DNA from: an uncultured archaeon
Lineage (GTDB): Archaea > Thermoproteota > Nitrososphaeria_A > Caldarchaeales > Calditenuaceae
Direction: 5' to 3'
DNA: 38,676 nt
Assembly: GCA_938017985.1 (NCBI GenBank)
Contig: CALIKS010000053.1
Coordinates: 1 to 38,676 of the forward strand
In this document: positions 8,584 through 16,704 of the stretch, piece after piece
How the letters are laid out: each line of letters begins with the position of its first letter
Position numbering within the stretch: position 1 is the stretch's first letter
Translations under genes and position numbers: made by a program
Notes under the pieces: generated by a model
Databases searched by the model: none
What the model saw: the letters and a program-made list of their open reading frames with translations, nothing else
What the model was told of the DNA's origin: nothing

Positions 8584-8757
8584 GTGCCCAAGCTAAAATG
8601 TCCAGTATGTGAGGGCTCAGTCGATATTCCTGACGACGCATTAGAGGGTGAACTATTTGAGCATCAGGAATGCGGCGCCCAGCTCGAGCTAGTTATCGAG
8701 AATGGTCAGCTCGTGTTAAAGTTAGCAGAAGAAGTTGCTGAGGATTGGGGAGAATAG
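8584..8757 (+). CDS. lysW: Amino-group carrier protein LysW
   Basis: Small acidic zinc-binding carrier on whose C-terminal glutamate the lysine and arginine intermediates are built. With the GTG start it is 57 residues, the normal size. Zinc ligands are C6, C9, H27 and C30, and the protein ends in EDWGE, the invariant LysW tail that carries the substrate. An ATG at 8551 would give 68 residues but lies upstream of the predicted transcription start and adds residues not expected in the family, so I prefer GTG 8584. It sits directly before lysX, whose product acts on this tail. Confidence 0.95.
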   Translation: MPKLKCPVCEGSVDIPDDALEGELFEHQECGAQLELVIENGQLVLKLAEEVAEDWGE

Positions 8758-8769
8758 GGGAGCCTTAAT

Positions 8770-9624
8770 GTGATAATCGGTCTCGCATACGATATTCTAA
8801 GGACCGAAGAAAAACTTCTAATCGATGCTGCTAAACGTCTGGGCCACTCCGTAAAGCCAATTTTTGTACCTAAAAGAATAGAATGGCTTAACAATACGTA
8901 TAATGAGGAGTTTAGGGAGCTCGGTTTCGTGCTGGAGAGATGCGTAAGTCACTATAGGGCGCTTTCCTCCGCAGTTATACTTGAAGGAAGAGGCGTTCCA
9001 GTAGTAAATCCATACCGAGTCATTAGGGATTGTGGTGATAAATTAGTTACAACGACGATACTTGCAAGTAAAGGAATACCCGTACCAAAGACTGTAGTGG
9101 TTTACAATAGAGATAAGGCAATCGAGGCGGCCCGCGAACTTGGCTATCCAGTAGTGGTAAAGCCGATACTGGGAAGTTGGGGCCGATTTATTGCAAGGGC
9201 TACAAATGAGGATGACTTACTCGATATTCTTGATTTTAGAGAGTCGATGAATTCTCCTCACTTCAAGATACATTATATTCAGCAGTATATTGAAAAGCCT
9301 GACCGAGACATCAGGGCCTTCTATGTGTGGGGAAGAGTTCCAGTTGCAATTTATAGATACAGTAAGAGATGGAAGACAAATACGGCTCTCGGCGGCAAAG
9401 CAGTCAAGGCCGACCTGTCTGAAGAGCAGATCGAGCTTGTCATTAAGTCTGCTGAAGCAGTCGGTGGAGGAGTCTTGGGAGTTGACCTAATGGAGACAAA
9501 GAATGGTGAAAACTTAGTCGGAGAACTAAACGCAGTTATTGAGTTTAGAAATACTGTACAAGTCACCGGATATGACTTGGCGGGAGATGTCGTAAAATCA
9601 ACTGTTGAAGTGTTTAAGAAATGA
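8770..9624 (+). CDS. lysX: Alpha-aminoadipate--LysW ligase LysX (ATP-grasp)
   Basis: Attaches alpha-aminoadipate to the LysW C-terminus, opening the lysine branch. The 284-residue ATP-grasp protein has LAYDILRTEEKLL at the N-terminus, VVKPILGSWGRF centrally, DRDIRAF, substrate loop NTALGGKA and metal motif GELNAVIEFRNTVQVTGYD. NTAxGG is the pattern I remember for LysX. It is a clear paralogue of argX (5776-6618). GTG start with GGGGAG 7-8 bases upstream; the ATG two bases earlier is out of frame. Stop overlaps the next gene by 4 bp. Confidence 0.9.
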   Translation: MIIGLAYDILRTEEKLLIDAAKRLGHSVKPIFVPKRIEWLNNTYNEEFRELGFVLERCVSHYRALSSAVILEGRGVPVVNPYRVIRDCGDKLVTTTILASKGIPVPKTVVVYNRDKAIEAARELGYPVVVKPILGSWGRFIARATNEDDLLDILDFRESMNSPHFKIHYIQQYIEKPDRDIRAFYVWGRVPVAIYRYSKRWKTNTALGGKAVKADLSEEQIELVIKSAEAVGGGVLGVDLMETKNGENLVGELNAVIEFRNTVQVTGYDLAGDVVKSTVEVFKK

Positions 9625-10835
9625 ATAGTGATATTAATGCTGCGAGACTAATCAGATTTTTTCCAAGCAGGGGCATAAGACTAGTAAGAGCGCAGGGACA
9701 ATATGTCTGGGATAGTGAGGGTAAGAAATATCTTGACTGTCATGCAGGCAACGGCGCAGCATTCCTAGGACACAATAATCCAGTAATAGTTCGCAGAATC
9801 GTCGAGCAAGCATCAAGAATGATGACATGCCCTCCAATATTCGACTCAGACATCTTGGAAGAGTGTCTGACAATGCTTGGAAAGATACTGCCAAGACGTC
9901 TGATGAATGTATACTTCATGAATAGCGGTAGCGAAGCAGTAGAGCTTGCACTTAAACTAGCCAGAAAAAGAACTGGGAGAAGAAAATTCGCCTCCTTCAC
10001 AGGAAGCTTCCATGGAAGAACAATGGGAGCACTAGGAATGACACATAACATGAAGTACAGGTCAGGATATGACCCATTTCCATGGGAACACGTCTTTCTA
10101 ACCTTTAATGACCAATCAAGTCTCGAGAAGATAGATGAGTCATTTGCAGCAGTGATAGTCGAACCTGTTCAAGGCGAGGGTGGCCTAAACATTGCCAATA
10201 AAGAATTCATGAAGATATTGGCTGAAAAATGTAGCACTACTGGAGCAATACTCATACTGGACGAGGTCCAAGCAGGGTTTGGAAGGACAGGAAGGCTCTG
10301 GGCCTACATGGACTACGAAATAAGTCCAGACATACTTGTCGCGGGCAAATCGATAGGCGGAGGATTCCCAGTAAGCTTCGTCGCCGTCAAGGACGAAATT
10401 GCATCTAAGGTTGAGGAGGGGGAGCATGGTTCAACGCATGGAGGGAATCCACTCGCATTGGCGGCCATGATAGGCGGAGTCGAGGTCTTAATAAGTGATG
10501 ACGTGCCGAGTAGGGCGAGAGAAAAGGGCAGGTCCCTAGCTGAGGGATTAGCCGAGATAGCAAATACTTATCCAGAAGTGGTCAGAGGGGTAAAGGGCAG
10601 GGGACTAATGACGGGGCTCGACCTCAGATATAGTCCATCAGAAATGATAAGGCAGCTCCAGTCAATGGGTCTCCTTGCGCTTAAGGCCGGCACAACCGTC
10701 CTGAGACTTCTCCCACCATACTTAATAACTGATGAAGACATTGACTGGAGTATCAGAATAATAGATGAGGTAATAAAAATGTATCAAGAAAAAATTAGGA
10801 AAGCAAGAGGAGGGGAAGAAATTGGACGCAGCTGA
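9621..10835 (+). CDS. lysJ: LysW-linked semialdehyde aminotransferase
   Basis: LysJ/ArgD, class III PLP aminotransferase: converts the LysW-bound semialdehyde to the amine with glutamate as donor. At 404 residues it has family length. Motifs: GNGAAFLGHNNP, MNSGSEAVELALKLAR, GSFHGRTMGALGMT, the aspartate motif ILDEVQAGFGRTGRLW, and Schiff-base lysine in ILVAGKSIGGGFP. It overlaps lysX (ATGA) and overlaps lysK by 14 bp. One aminotransferase serves a cluster with two ligases, so dual lysine/ornithine use is likely. Confidence 0.94.
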   Translation: MNSDINAARLIRFFPSRGIRLVRAQGQYVWDSEGKKYLDCHAGNGAAFLGHNNPVIVRRIVEQASRMMTCPPIFDSDILEECLTMLGKILPRRLMNVYFMNSGSEAVELALKLARKRTGRRKFASFTGSFHGRTMGALGMTHNMKYRSGYDPFPWEHVFLTFNDQSSLEKIDESFAAVIVEPVQGEGGLNIANKEFMKILAEKCSTTGAILILDEVQAGFGRTGRLWAYMDYEISPDILVAGKSIGGGFPVSFVAVKDEIASKVEEGEHGSTHGGNPLALAAMIGGVEVLISDDVPSRAREKGRSLAEGLAEIANTYPEVVRGVKGRGLMTGLDLRYSPSEMIRQLQSMGLLALKAGTTVLRLLPPYLITDEDIDWSIRIIDEVIKMYQEKIRKARGGEEIGRS

Positions 10836-11874
10836 GATTCTCCTCTCTCTCTTAAGAGTCTATACGCCGAGCGGAGAAGAGAAGCGAATCGAGCCTGAGA
10901 TGAAAAGATTTCAAAGAGAGCTCGGCTACAATGAACTCATAATCGACAAGACAGGCAACTATTTACTGATTAGGGGGAGTGGAGAAAAAACAATACTTCT
11001 CGCAAGCCACGTCGACACAGTCCCAGGAGAATTACTCGTAACACAAAGAGGAGGAGCAATTATAGGGCGAGGAGCGGTTGACGCTAAGGGGCCGCTTGCG
11101 GCGATGATATCTGCAGGCGCAAAGGCGAATATTGGGCCTAATTATCGATTAGTGGTGGCTGGACTTGTTGATGAGGAAGGAGCGGGGTCCGGCGCGCTTG
11201 GACTGCTTGAAAGTGGCTTCAGGGCTGAGCACATAATAATTGGTGAGCCAACAGGGGTCGTCGGTATAGCGATAAGCTATCGCGGCAGCTTAACATTCAC
11301 GTTGACAGCCTCAGGCAGGGGAGGACATAGCTCAGCACCCTACCTAGGCGACTCCGCATTAGACAAACTATTAGACGCAATCAACGAGGTTAAAGCAGTC
11401 TTTTCTGGAAGCAGTTACGAGGAAATCACATCAGCCGTGACGATGATTAGGGCTGGCGACTGGCCGACAAAGCTTCCAGAAAAAGCCGAGGCAACAATCA
11501 ATATACGCTTTCCACCCGGGATTGAGTTTAACTCTATAATGGAGAAGGTCGAGGTCATAGCGTCGCTGCACGGTTGTAAACTTTCAGTCATAGACTCAAC
11601 AGAGCCGCTTAGCGTTAGCCTATCATCACCGGTCCCAAGGGCATTGATTAGATCAATAATTAGGAATGGACTTAAGCCAAAGATATTAAAAAAGACCGGA
11701 ACGAGCGATATGAATATCCTATTTAAGATAAGCAGTGATATCGCGGCTTGTGGTCCTGGAAATTCATTACTAGCTCATACACCTAATGAAAAGATTAGTA
11801 TTGAGGAGCTGAACCAGTCAGTATCGATATATGTCAAAGCAATAGAGGAGCTTTCTAAAGGTTTAGTGTCTTAA
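10822..11874 (+). CDS. lysK: LysW-linked lysine/ornithine hydrolase
   Basis: LysK/ArgE-type M20 metallopeptidase that releases lysine or ornithine from LysW. The 350-residue protein has the first metal motif ASHVDTVPG, the second GRGAVDAKGPLAAM, catalytic VDEEGAGSGALG, and later GRGGHSSAPYLG in the lid domain. The start is a TTG inside the end of lysJ with AGGAGGGG upstream. Its TAA shares the four bases TTAA (11871-11874) with the stop of the convergent argH. Last gene of the lysine/arginine cluster. Confidence 0.92.
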   Translation: MDAAEILLSLLRVYTPSGEEKRIEPEMKRFQRELGYNELIIDKTGNYLLIRGSGEKTILLASHVDTVPGELLVTQRGGAIIGRGAVDAKGPLAAMISAGAKANIGPNYRLVVAGLVDEEGAGSGALGLLESGFRAEHIIIGEPTGVVGIAISYRGSLTFTLTASGRGGHSSAPYLGDSALDKLLDAINEVKAVFSGSSYEEITSAVTMIRAGDWPTKLPEKAEATINIRFPPGIEFNSIMEKVEVIASLHGCKLSVIDSTEPLSVSLSSPVPRALIRSIIRNGLKPKILKKTGTSDMNILFKISSDIAACGPGNSLLAHTPNEKISIEELNQSVSIYVKAIEELSKGLVS

Positions 11875-13310
11875 TAGTTTTCGAAGATCTCATTCTCAAT
11901 GTTAGTGAGGCTTTCTCTTCTTGCATCTACCCAACTCTTTAGCTCTTCTATCTGTTCTTGAATTTGTGACACCATTCTTGACACTTCGTACGGATTTGCC
12001 GAGCCGAGCGTTTTATAGGAATTCACGACCAATCTAGGTTCTAGGATTGATAAGACCTCTTTTGTAGTCAAGTTTATGTTTATACCTGTTTTCTTAAGAA
12101 TTTGCTCTAACTCGTTATCGCTTAGTTTATTGTTAATTATTAGAAGTGATATTTCGCCACAAATCTTATGAGCAGTTCTGTATGGTATTCCATATTTAGT
12201 GGTAAGAATGTTGGCTAGTTCTGTTATGCCAGCCGGTGGTCCGCATAACTCATAGGCCCTCTCGTGATTAACCTTTATTCGAGGAATCAGCTCGATAAAT
12301 ATTCTTAGAGTATTTAATGCATGATTAATAGCTCTCCATACTGATGGTGTAACCTGCTGTAGGTCTAAGACATATCCACTCATCTTTCTCTGAAGAATCA
12401 TAATTATGCGAAGAAACTCAGAAGAAATTTCTGCGAGCTTTGTTCTTCCAATCTCTGCGACGACTGGATTCTTCTTATGCGGCATAATGCTACTCGTAGA
12501 GGAAAACTCTTCTGGAAAATCAACCAGCCCATACTCTTTGCTTGAATATATGACTAGCTCTTCAGATAGGTCTGATATTGGTAGAGTCAATTTAATGAGT
12601 GATGAAAGAACATCGATCAAGAAGTCCCGTGTAGAGGACGCTTCAAGTGAATTCTCCAACACGTATGAAAAGCCTAACTGTGACGCCATCCACTCCCTAT
12701 CTAGTTTAATAGACGAGCCACATGCAGCTACAGCACCTAATGGACAATGGTCAGCAGAAATATATGCCTGAGTTAAAGACTCTAGAGCACTTAGCAATCT
12801 TGAAGCGTATGATGTCATTATGAATCCAAAAGTGGCTGGAGCAGCGACTTGCATGTGGGTATAGACAGGAAAGACCGTGAATACTTCCTCACTACCCTTT
12901 CTGAGAAGGGCTTCAGCAAGTTTAGTCCCCTCATCGACTAACTCAACTATCTTATTCTTTACATGCATTCTTATCGCGGTTGAGACCGCGTCATTTCGGC
13001 TTTTTCCAAGTGCAAGATTCAGGCCAGCGGCTGGTACTTTTCTCGATAGGTACTCCTCAATAACTATGTGAATATCTTCAAGAAATGGATCGTCGAGACT
13101 TATGGGGTTGGTGAGCAGTTCTTTCAATATTTCAAGTGATTTTTTTAGGTCTTCCTTGCTGAGATATCCAAGTTTAGAGAGCATCTTTAGGTGCACCGCA
13201 TTGATTAGTATTGTTTCCCTATAGATCTCATTATCAAAATGAATCGAGGAAGTATACTCGGCGGCCTCTTTTATCATTTTGCGTCCAAGCCTTCCCTCCC
13301 TAAAGCTCAC
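11871..13310 (-). CDS. argH: Argininosuccinate lyase
   Basis: Last step of arginine synthesis: argininosuccinate to arginine plus fumarate. The fumarase-superfamily signature SSIMPHKKNPVVAE and the YTHMQVAAPATFG motif are both present. I choose GTG 13310 (479 residues) because GGTGGT lies about 6 bases upstream; an ATG at 13361 would add 17 residues, has no visible ribosome site and starts only 8 bp after rpiA. The N-terminus then begins SFREGRLG, near the place where relatives begin. It lies downstream of rpiA on the same strand and converges with lysK. No argG is visible. Confidence 0.9.
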   Translation of the reverse strand: MSFREGRLGRKMIKEAAEYTSSIHFDNEIYRETILINAVHLKMLSKLGYLSKEDLKKSLEILKELLTNPISLDDPFLEDIHIVIEEYLSRKVPAAGLNLALGKSRNDAVSTAIRMHVKNKIVELVDEGTKLAEALLRKGSEEVFTVFPVYTHMQVAAPATFGFIMTSYASRLLSALESLTQAYISADHCPLGAVAACGSSIKLDREWMASQLGFSYVLENSLEASSTRDFLIDVLSSLIKLTLPISDLSEELVIYSSKEYGLVDFPEEFSSTSSIMPHKKNPVVAEIGRTKLAEISSEFLRIIMILQRKMSGYVLDLQQVTPSVWRAINHALNTLRIFIELIPRIKVNHERAYELCGPPAGITELANILTTKYGIPYRTAHKICGEISLLIINNKLSDNELEQILKKTGININLTTKEVLSILEPRLVVNSYKTLGSANPYEVSRMVSQIQEQIEELKSWVDARRESLTNIENEIFENY

Positions 13311-13369
13311 TCTTTTACCACCTTGAGTTGCATGAGATATAAAGCATAACTGCCGGCTCATTACTGTTA

Positions 13370-14065
13370 TTATATTGATTTGACCGAGCCATCACTTGTC
13401 CCTATTATTACTTGGTAGCCTTTGCGGGGACATATTCCAGCTTCCACAACCCCTGGAATAAGTTTTAGTCTTTGCTCAACTTCGGAGGGAGCATCAATTA
13501 ATCCCACGTCCACGTCGAGCATGAAATTGCCATTATCCGTTATGACTGGTCCTGCCTTTCCCGAGGCTTGTCTAATCATGGGCCGCCAGCCAATACTTGA
13601 GATGATTGCTAAGACTCCATGAACAGTGGACGGTACTACTTCGACTGGCACTGGTATGTTAAGTTTCTCCACGAGTTTTTGTTCCTCCCCAATGAGTATC
13701 ACTCTGCGTGAGAGTCGCATTAGTAATTTCTCTCTAGTAACTGCTCCTCCGCCTCCCTTAATGACGTTTCCCTGAGCATCGCATTGATCAAAGCTATCCA
13801 CATAGACATCTGGACTTGTCGCTTCCCTTAGGCTAATAATTTTGAAGCCCGCTTTGACAGCTTCTTCTTCGGATTGATAAGATGTCGGTATGATTGCTCT
13901 TATAATGCCAGTTCCAGCTGTCTTTGAAAGCATATTAATAAACATTGCAGAGGTCGAGCCGGTCCCAAGGCCAAGTATAATATCTTTACCAGCGTTTGCA
14001 ACTATGTTAATAGCGGTATTAATTGCTGCCATTCTAGCTTTTTCCTTAGCCGTCATTTTCTCCAT
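13370..14065 (-). CDS. rpiA: Ribose-5-phosphate isomerase A
   Basis: Interconverts ribose 5-phosphate and ribulose 5-phosphate. Motifs: phosphate loop GLGTGSTSAMF, and IKGGGGAVTREKLL carrying the catalytic lysine. The usual DGADE motif reads DSFDQ here: both aspartates are kept while G, A and E are replaced. ATG 14065 is preferred because GAGGGTT sits about 8 bases upstream; TTG 14080 overlaps that site. The start lies inside the 3' end of the 67-residue gene (about 20 bp overlap). It leads into argH. Confidence 0.88.
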   Translation of the reverse strand: MEKMTAKEKARMAAINTAINIVANAGKDIILGLGTGSTSAMFINMLSKTAGTGIIRAIIPTSYQSEEEAVKAGFKIISLREATSPDVYVDSFDQCDAQGNVIKGGGGAVTREKLLMRLSRRVILIGEEQKLVEKLNIPVPVEVVPSTVHGVLAIISSIGWRPMIRQASGKAGPVITDNGNFMLDVDVGLIDAPSEVEQRLKLIPGVVEAGICPRKGYQVIIGTSDGSVKSI

Positions 14066-14249
14066 CGATATAACCCTCAATTAGAGACTTAAGCTTGGCG
14101 GCCCTATCAATAAAGTCAATATCCTTACTCTGAGTAAGCTTAATCATGATTTTCTTCGCCTCATCTATTTCCTCGTCAGAGGGACATACTACTCTGTCTC
14201 TGCGATGGAGTAATGCGTATAGACGTGCCAAGGCATTCTTAAGCATCAT
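14046..14249 (-). CDS. Small conserved-looking hypothetical protein upstream of rpiA
   Basis: The 67-residue product is not recognised. It is charged and helical (LARLYALLHRRDRVVC, then DEEIDEAKKIMIKLTQ and IDRAAKLKSLIEGYID), with a single cysteine. It begins at ATG 14249 (MMLKN) and runs into the start of rpiA, overlapping by about 20 bp, which implies coupled translation. Regular amphipathic helices and codon use like its neighbours support a real gene. No function is proposed. Confidence 0.6.
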   Translation of the reverse strand: MMLKNALARLYALLHRRDRVVCPSDEEIDEAKKIMIKLTQSKDIDFIDRAAKLKSLIEGYIDGENDG

Positions 14250-14434
14250 GTAACAATATAAGCACTACTTATAGTAAAAGATAAACACTATCATTATTGA
14301 GAAGACAAGAATTATAAAAAAAGACGACCCCATCCTCTTACACCTAACAGTAAACTTAGGACGGATGTTAACAATAGTTTTAAATTTATTTATGATTAAT
14401 GATGTTTTTTAACAAAAACGTGATACTAGCAACG

Positions 14435-14473
14435 CTATATTTAAATGGATGTTGGATGGATAATCCATCCATG
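14435..14473 (+). promoter_or_regulatory. TATA box and palindromic operator at start of importer operon
   Basis: A TATA box (TATTTAAA, about 14438-14445) is followed by the perfect 19-bp palindrome TGGATGGATAATCCATCCA (14453-14471), whose last base is the A of the ATG at 14471. Transcription should start about 26 bp after the TATA centre, inside the right arm, giving a leaderless mRNA. A repressor bound here would block initiation directly. A metal- or cofactor-responsive regulator is likely given the operon's cargo. Confidence 0.6.
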
Positions 14474-15673
14474 AATAAAGGCTCTTCAACAGTAGTCATC
14501 GGGATAATTCTCTCATTAGTTTTAGGCCTTTTAATAGGTGTGGTTTCATCACCTTTTTTTGTTAAGCCGGCCACAGTTACTGAGAAGATTACATTCGTAT
14601 CTACGAGCCACGTCACACGCTTAACGACTCAAACCCACACAGAGACAGTCACGGTAACAAAAAATATACCTGAGATTAAGTATGCAAATCTGTTTGACAT
14701 CTCATTCTACAAAGGGTGCAAGATAGTTAAAGACGCATTAAACAGGACATTTATTCTTGTGCCTAAAAATGAGCAATCACAATGTGATATTGAAGGCATC
14801 GTCATTCGTGTCCCGATAGAACGCGTCGTCTTGATGTCTGCTACTCAAGTCGCACTCCTAGAGCGCCTAAAGGAGCTCAGGCCAAACATCTTGGACACGG
14901 TAGTAGGGATAATGTGGGGAAGACAATATGATTGGTATTTTGAAGATATTAAAGATGCACTGCTAAGCGGAAGGATTAAGGATGTAGGAGGCCCAGAGGC
15001 TCCTAACTACGAAGAAATACTAATGCTTAATCCAGACATAGTTTTCATCTATGCATTTCCAGGAATGGAAGCCATGTCAAAGTTCGACGAACTAGGAATC
15101 AAGTATGCCGTCATTAATGAATACTTAGAAAATGACCCATTAGGGAGGTTTGAATGGATAAAATTCATAGCTACTTTTTACGATTTAGACACTGAGGCAA
15201 TCAAGATCTTCAACAAGGCTGAACAAACGATAAACTCTATAGCCATAAAGGTAGCTGATAACAAGCCGCCCAGCATTGCTTGGTTCAGCGTCTATAAGGG
15301 CATCGTCTACGCAGCGGGTGGCGAGTCATACGTAGCGAAGGCGCTGAGACAGCTAAACGCAGAGTACATCTTCAGTAATGTTAAGGAGACAAGTAGCTTC
15401 GTCACAACTATTGAAGAATTGCTTGGACACGCTAATGAGATAGAGATTATAATTTATCCGGGAATCGCGAGCAGTGTATCTGATATTCTTTTAGAAGCCT
15501 CTGGATTGTCAGAGACAAGTGCTGTAAAGCTGGGAAGGGTCTATGCATATACACCAATGATATATCAGTTAGGGTTTTACGACATTGAGGGATGGTATCA
15601 AGACCTAGCCTCGATACTTCATCCCGAAGATTTTCCAGACCATCAGCTAAAATACTTCATAAGACTATCATAG
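14471..15673 (+). CDS. Metal-chelate/corrinoid ABC transporter, substrate-binding protein
   Basis: Surface receptor of a BtuF/FhuD-type importer (Peripla_BP_2). From ATG 14471 it is 400 residues: a short N-terminus, one hydrophobic anchor (about residues 8-30), a Thr-rich stalk (THVTRLTTQTHTETVTVT-like), then the binding domain starting at VPIERVVLMSATQVALLERL. NYEEILMLNPDIVFIY is the typical helical-backbone segment. The upstream in-frame ATG at 14399 would add 24 residues across the TATA box and palindrome and is rejected. Ligand could be a siderophore, haem or cobalamin. It is followed closely by permease and ATPase genes. Confidence 0.88.
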   Translation: MNKGSSTVVIGIILSLVLGLLIGVVSSPFFVKPATVTEKITFVSTSHVTRLTTQTHTETVTVTKNIPEIKYANLFDISFYKGCKIVKDALNRTFILVPKNEQSQCDIEGIVIRVPIERVVLMSATQVALLERLKELRPNILDTVVGIMWGRQYDWYFEDIKDALLSGRIKDVGGPEAPNYEEILMLNPDIVFIYAFPGMEAMSKFDELGIKYAVINEYLENDPLGRFEWIKFIATFYDLDTEAIKIFNKAEQTINSIAIKVADNKPPSIAWFSVYKGIVYAAGGESYVAKALRQLNAEYIFSNVKETSSFVTTIEELLGHANEIEIIIYPGIASSVSDILLEASGLSETSAVKLGRVYAYTPMIYQLGFYDIEGWYQDLASILHPEDFPDHQLKYFIRLS

Positions 15674-15681
15674 TGGTAAAT

Positions 15682-16704
15682 ATGAGTAGAATTGTTTTCA
15701 GACAAAGCAAATTTTTCTGGATAGGAGCATTACTACTACTAATACCCCTAATCATCTTGATGTCCATAACGATTGGCAGCGTAGATATTCCGCCAGAAAA
15801 GGCGATCTCCAAACTTGTTAATCTCGGAGAACCTGACACAACATCAATAATTATAAATTCAATAAGACTGCCGAGAGTGATTGCTGCGCTGGCTGGAGGC
15901 GCAGCCCTAGGAATATCAGGAGCCATACTCCAAGTATTCTTCCGAAACCCAATTGCTGACCCCTACGTGATCGGAGTATCTTCGGGCTCCGCTCTTTTCA
16001 TCGCGCTAGCTATCTTCATGGGTACGAGCCTTGGCATTGGAAATCCATTTAGTCCATATACGCTCTACATTGCTGGATTTATCGGAGCATTATTAGTCTC
16101 AATATTCATGATCTTTGCATCAGGCATCGTTAGAAGCATTACTACGCTACTAATCATAGGCATAGCCATCAGCTACTTAGCCTCAGCAATAACGAGCATA
16201 TTACAGGTCATCTCAGACATAGAAAGACTACACGTCTTTATTTTCTGGATAATGGGAAGCTTCTCAGGAGTCAAATGGCTCTTCGTCAATTTTCTACTAA
16301 TTTCAATAATCATAGGAATAGTCTCTTCAATGTTTCTTGCGAAACCACTCAATGCGTTTATGCTTAGCGAGAATTACGCTCAAAGCATGGGAATAAACAT
16401 TAGGATCATTAAGATTGGAGCGATTGCTCTTACCTCATTTTTAACGTCAATAGTAACCGTAGTCGCCGGCCCTGTAGGCTTTATAGGCCTCGTCTCTCCA
16501 CACATATCTAGACATATCTCTGACACATCGGACAATCGCTTCATACTTCCCACCTCAGCAATCGTTGGAGCCATTATAACTGCCAGCGCCGATTTAGCAG
16601 CACGCACATTATTAATGCCGAGAGACCTTCCAATAACCGCAATCACCGCATTGTTTGGTGCTCCCTTGGTAATCGCTCTCCTCTTAAGAGGAGGTGGCTC
16701 ATAA
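15682..16704 (+). CDS. btuC: ABC transporter permease, BtuC/FecCD family
   Basis: Membrane subunit of the chelate/corrinoid importer. From ATG 15682 it has 340 residues and about ten helices. Family landmarks: RLPRVIAALAGGAALGISGAILQ near the N-terminus, NPIADPYVIGVSSGSALF, and GPVGFIGLVSPHISRH, the loop region that meets the ATPase. A longer reading from 15592 overlaps the binding-protein gene and adds a non-membrane tail, so I reject it. Start follows 8 bp after the receptor stop. The symbol reflects family, not proven substrate. Confidence 0.9.
   Translation: MSRIVFRQSKFFWIGALLLLIPLIILMSITIGSVDIPPEKAISKLVNLGEPDTTSIIINSIRLPRVIAALAGGAALGISGAILQVFFRNPIADPYVIGVSSGSALFIALAIFMGTSLGIGNPFSPYTLYIAGFIGALLVSIFMIFASGIVRSITTLLIIGIAISYLASAITSILQVISDIERLHVFIFWIMGSFSGVKWLFVNFLLISIIIGIVSSMFLAKPLNAFMLSENYAQSMGINIRIIKIGAIALTSFLTSIVTVVAGPVGFIGLVSPHISRHISDTSDNRFILPTSAIVGAIITASADLAARTLLMPRDLPITAITALFGAPLVIALLLRGGGS

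Noticed and set aside
5776-9624. argX and lysX as a recent tandem duplication
   Set aside because: The two proteins differ widely outside core motifs and have distinct substrate loops, so the duplication is ancient and functional.
15592-15681. Upstream start for the permease of the chelate importer
   Set aside because: It overlaps the receptor gene by 82 bp and adds a basic non-membrane tail, while ATG 15682 gives a normal family N-terminus.
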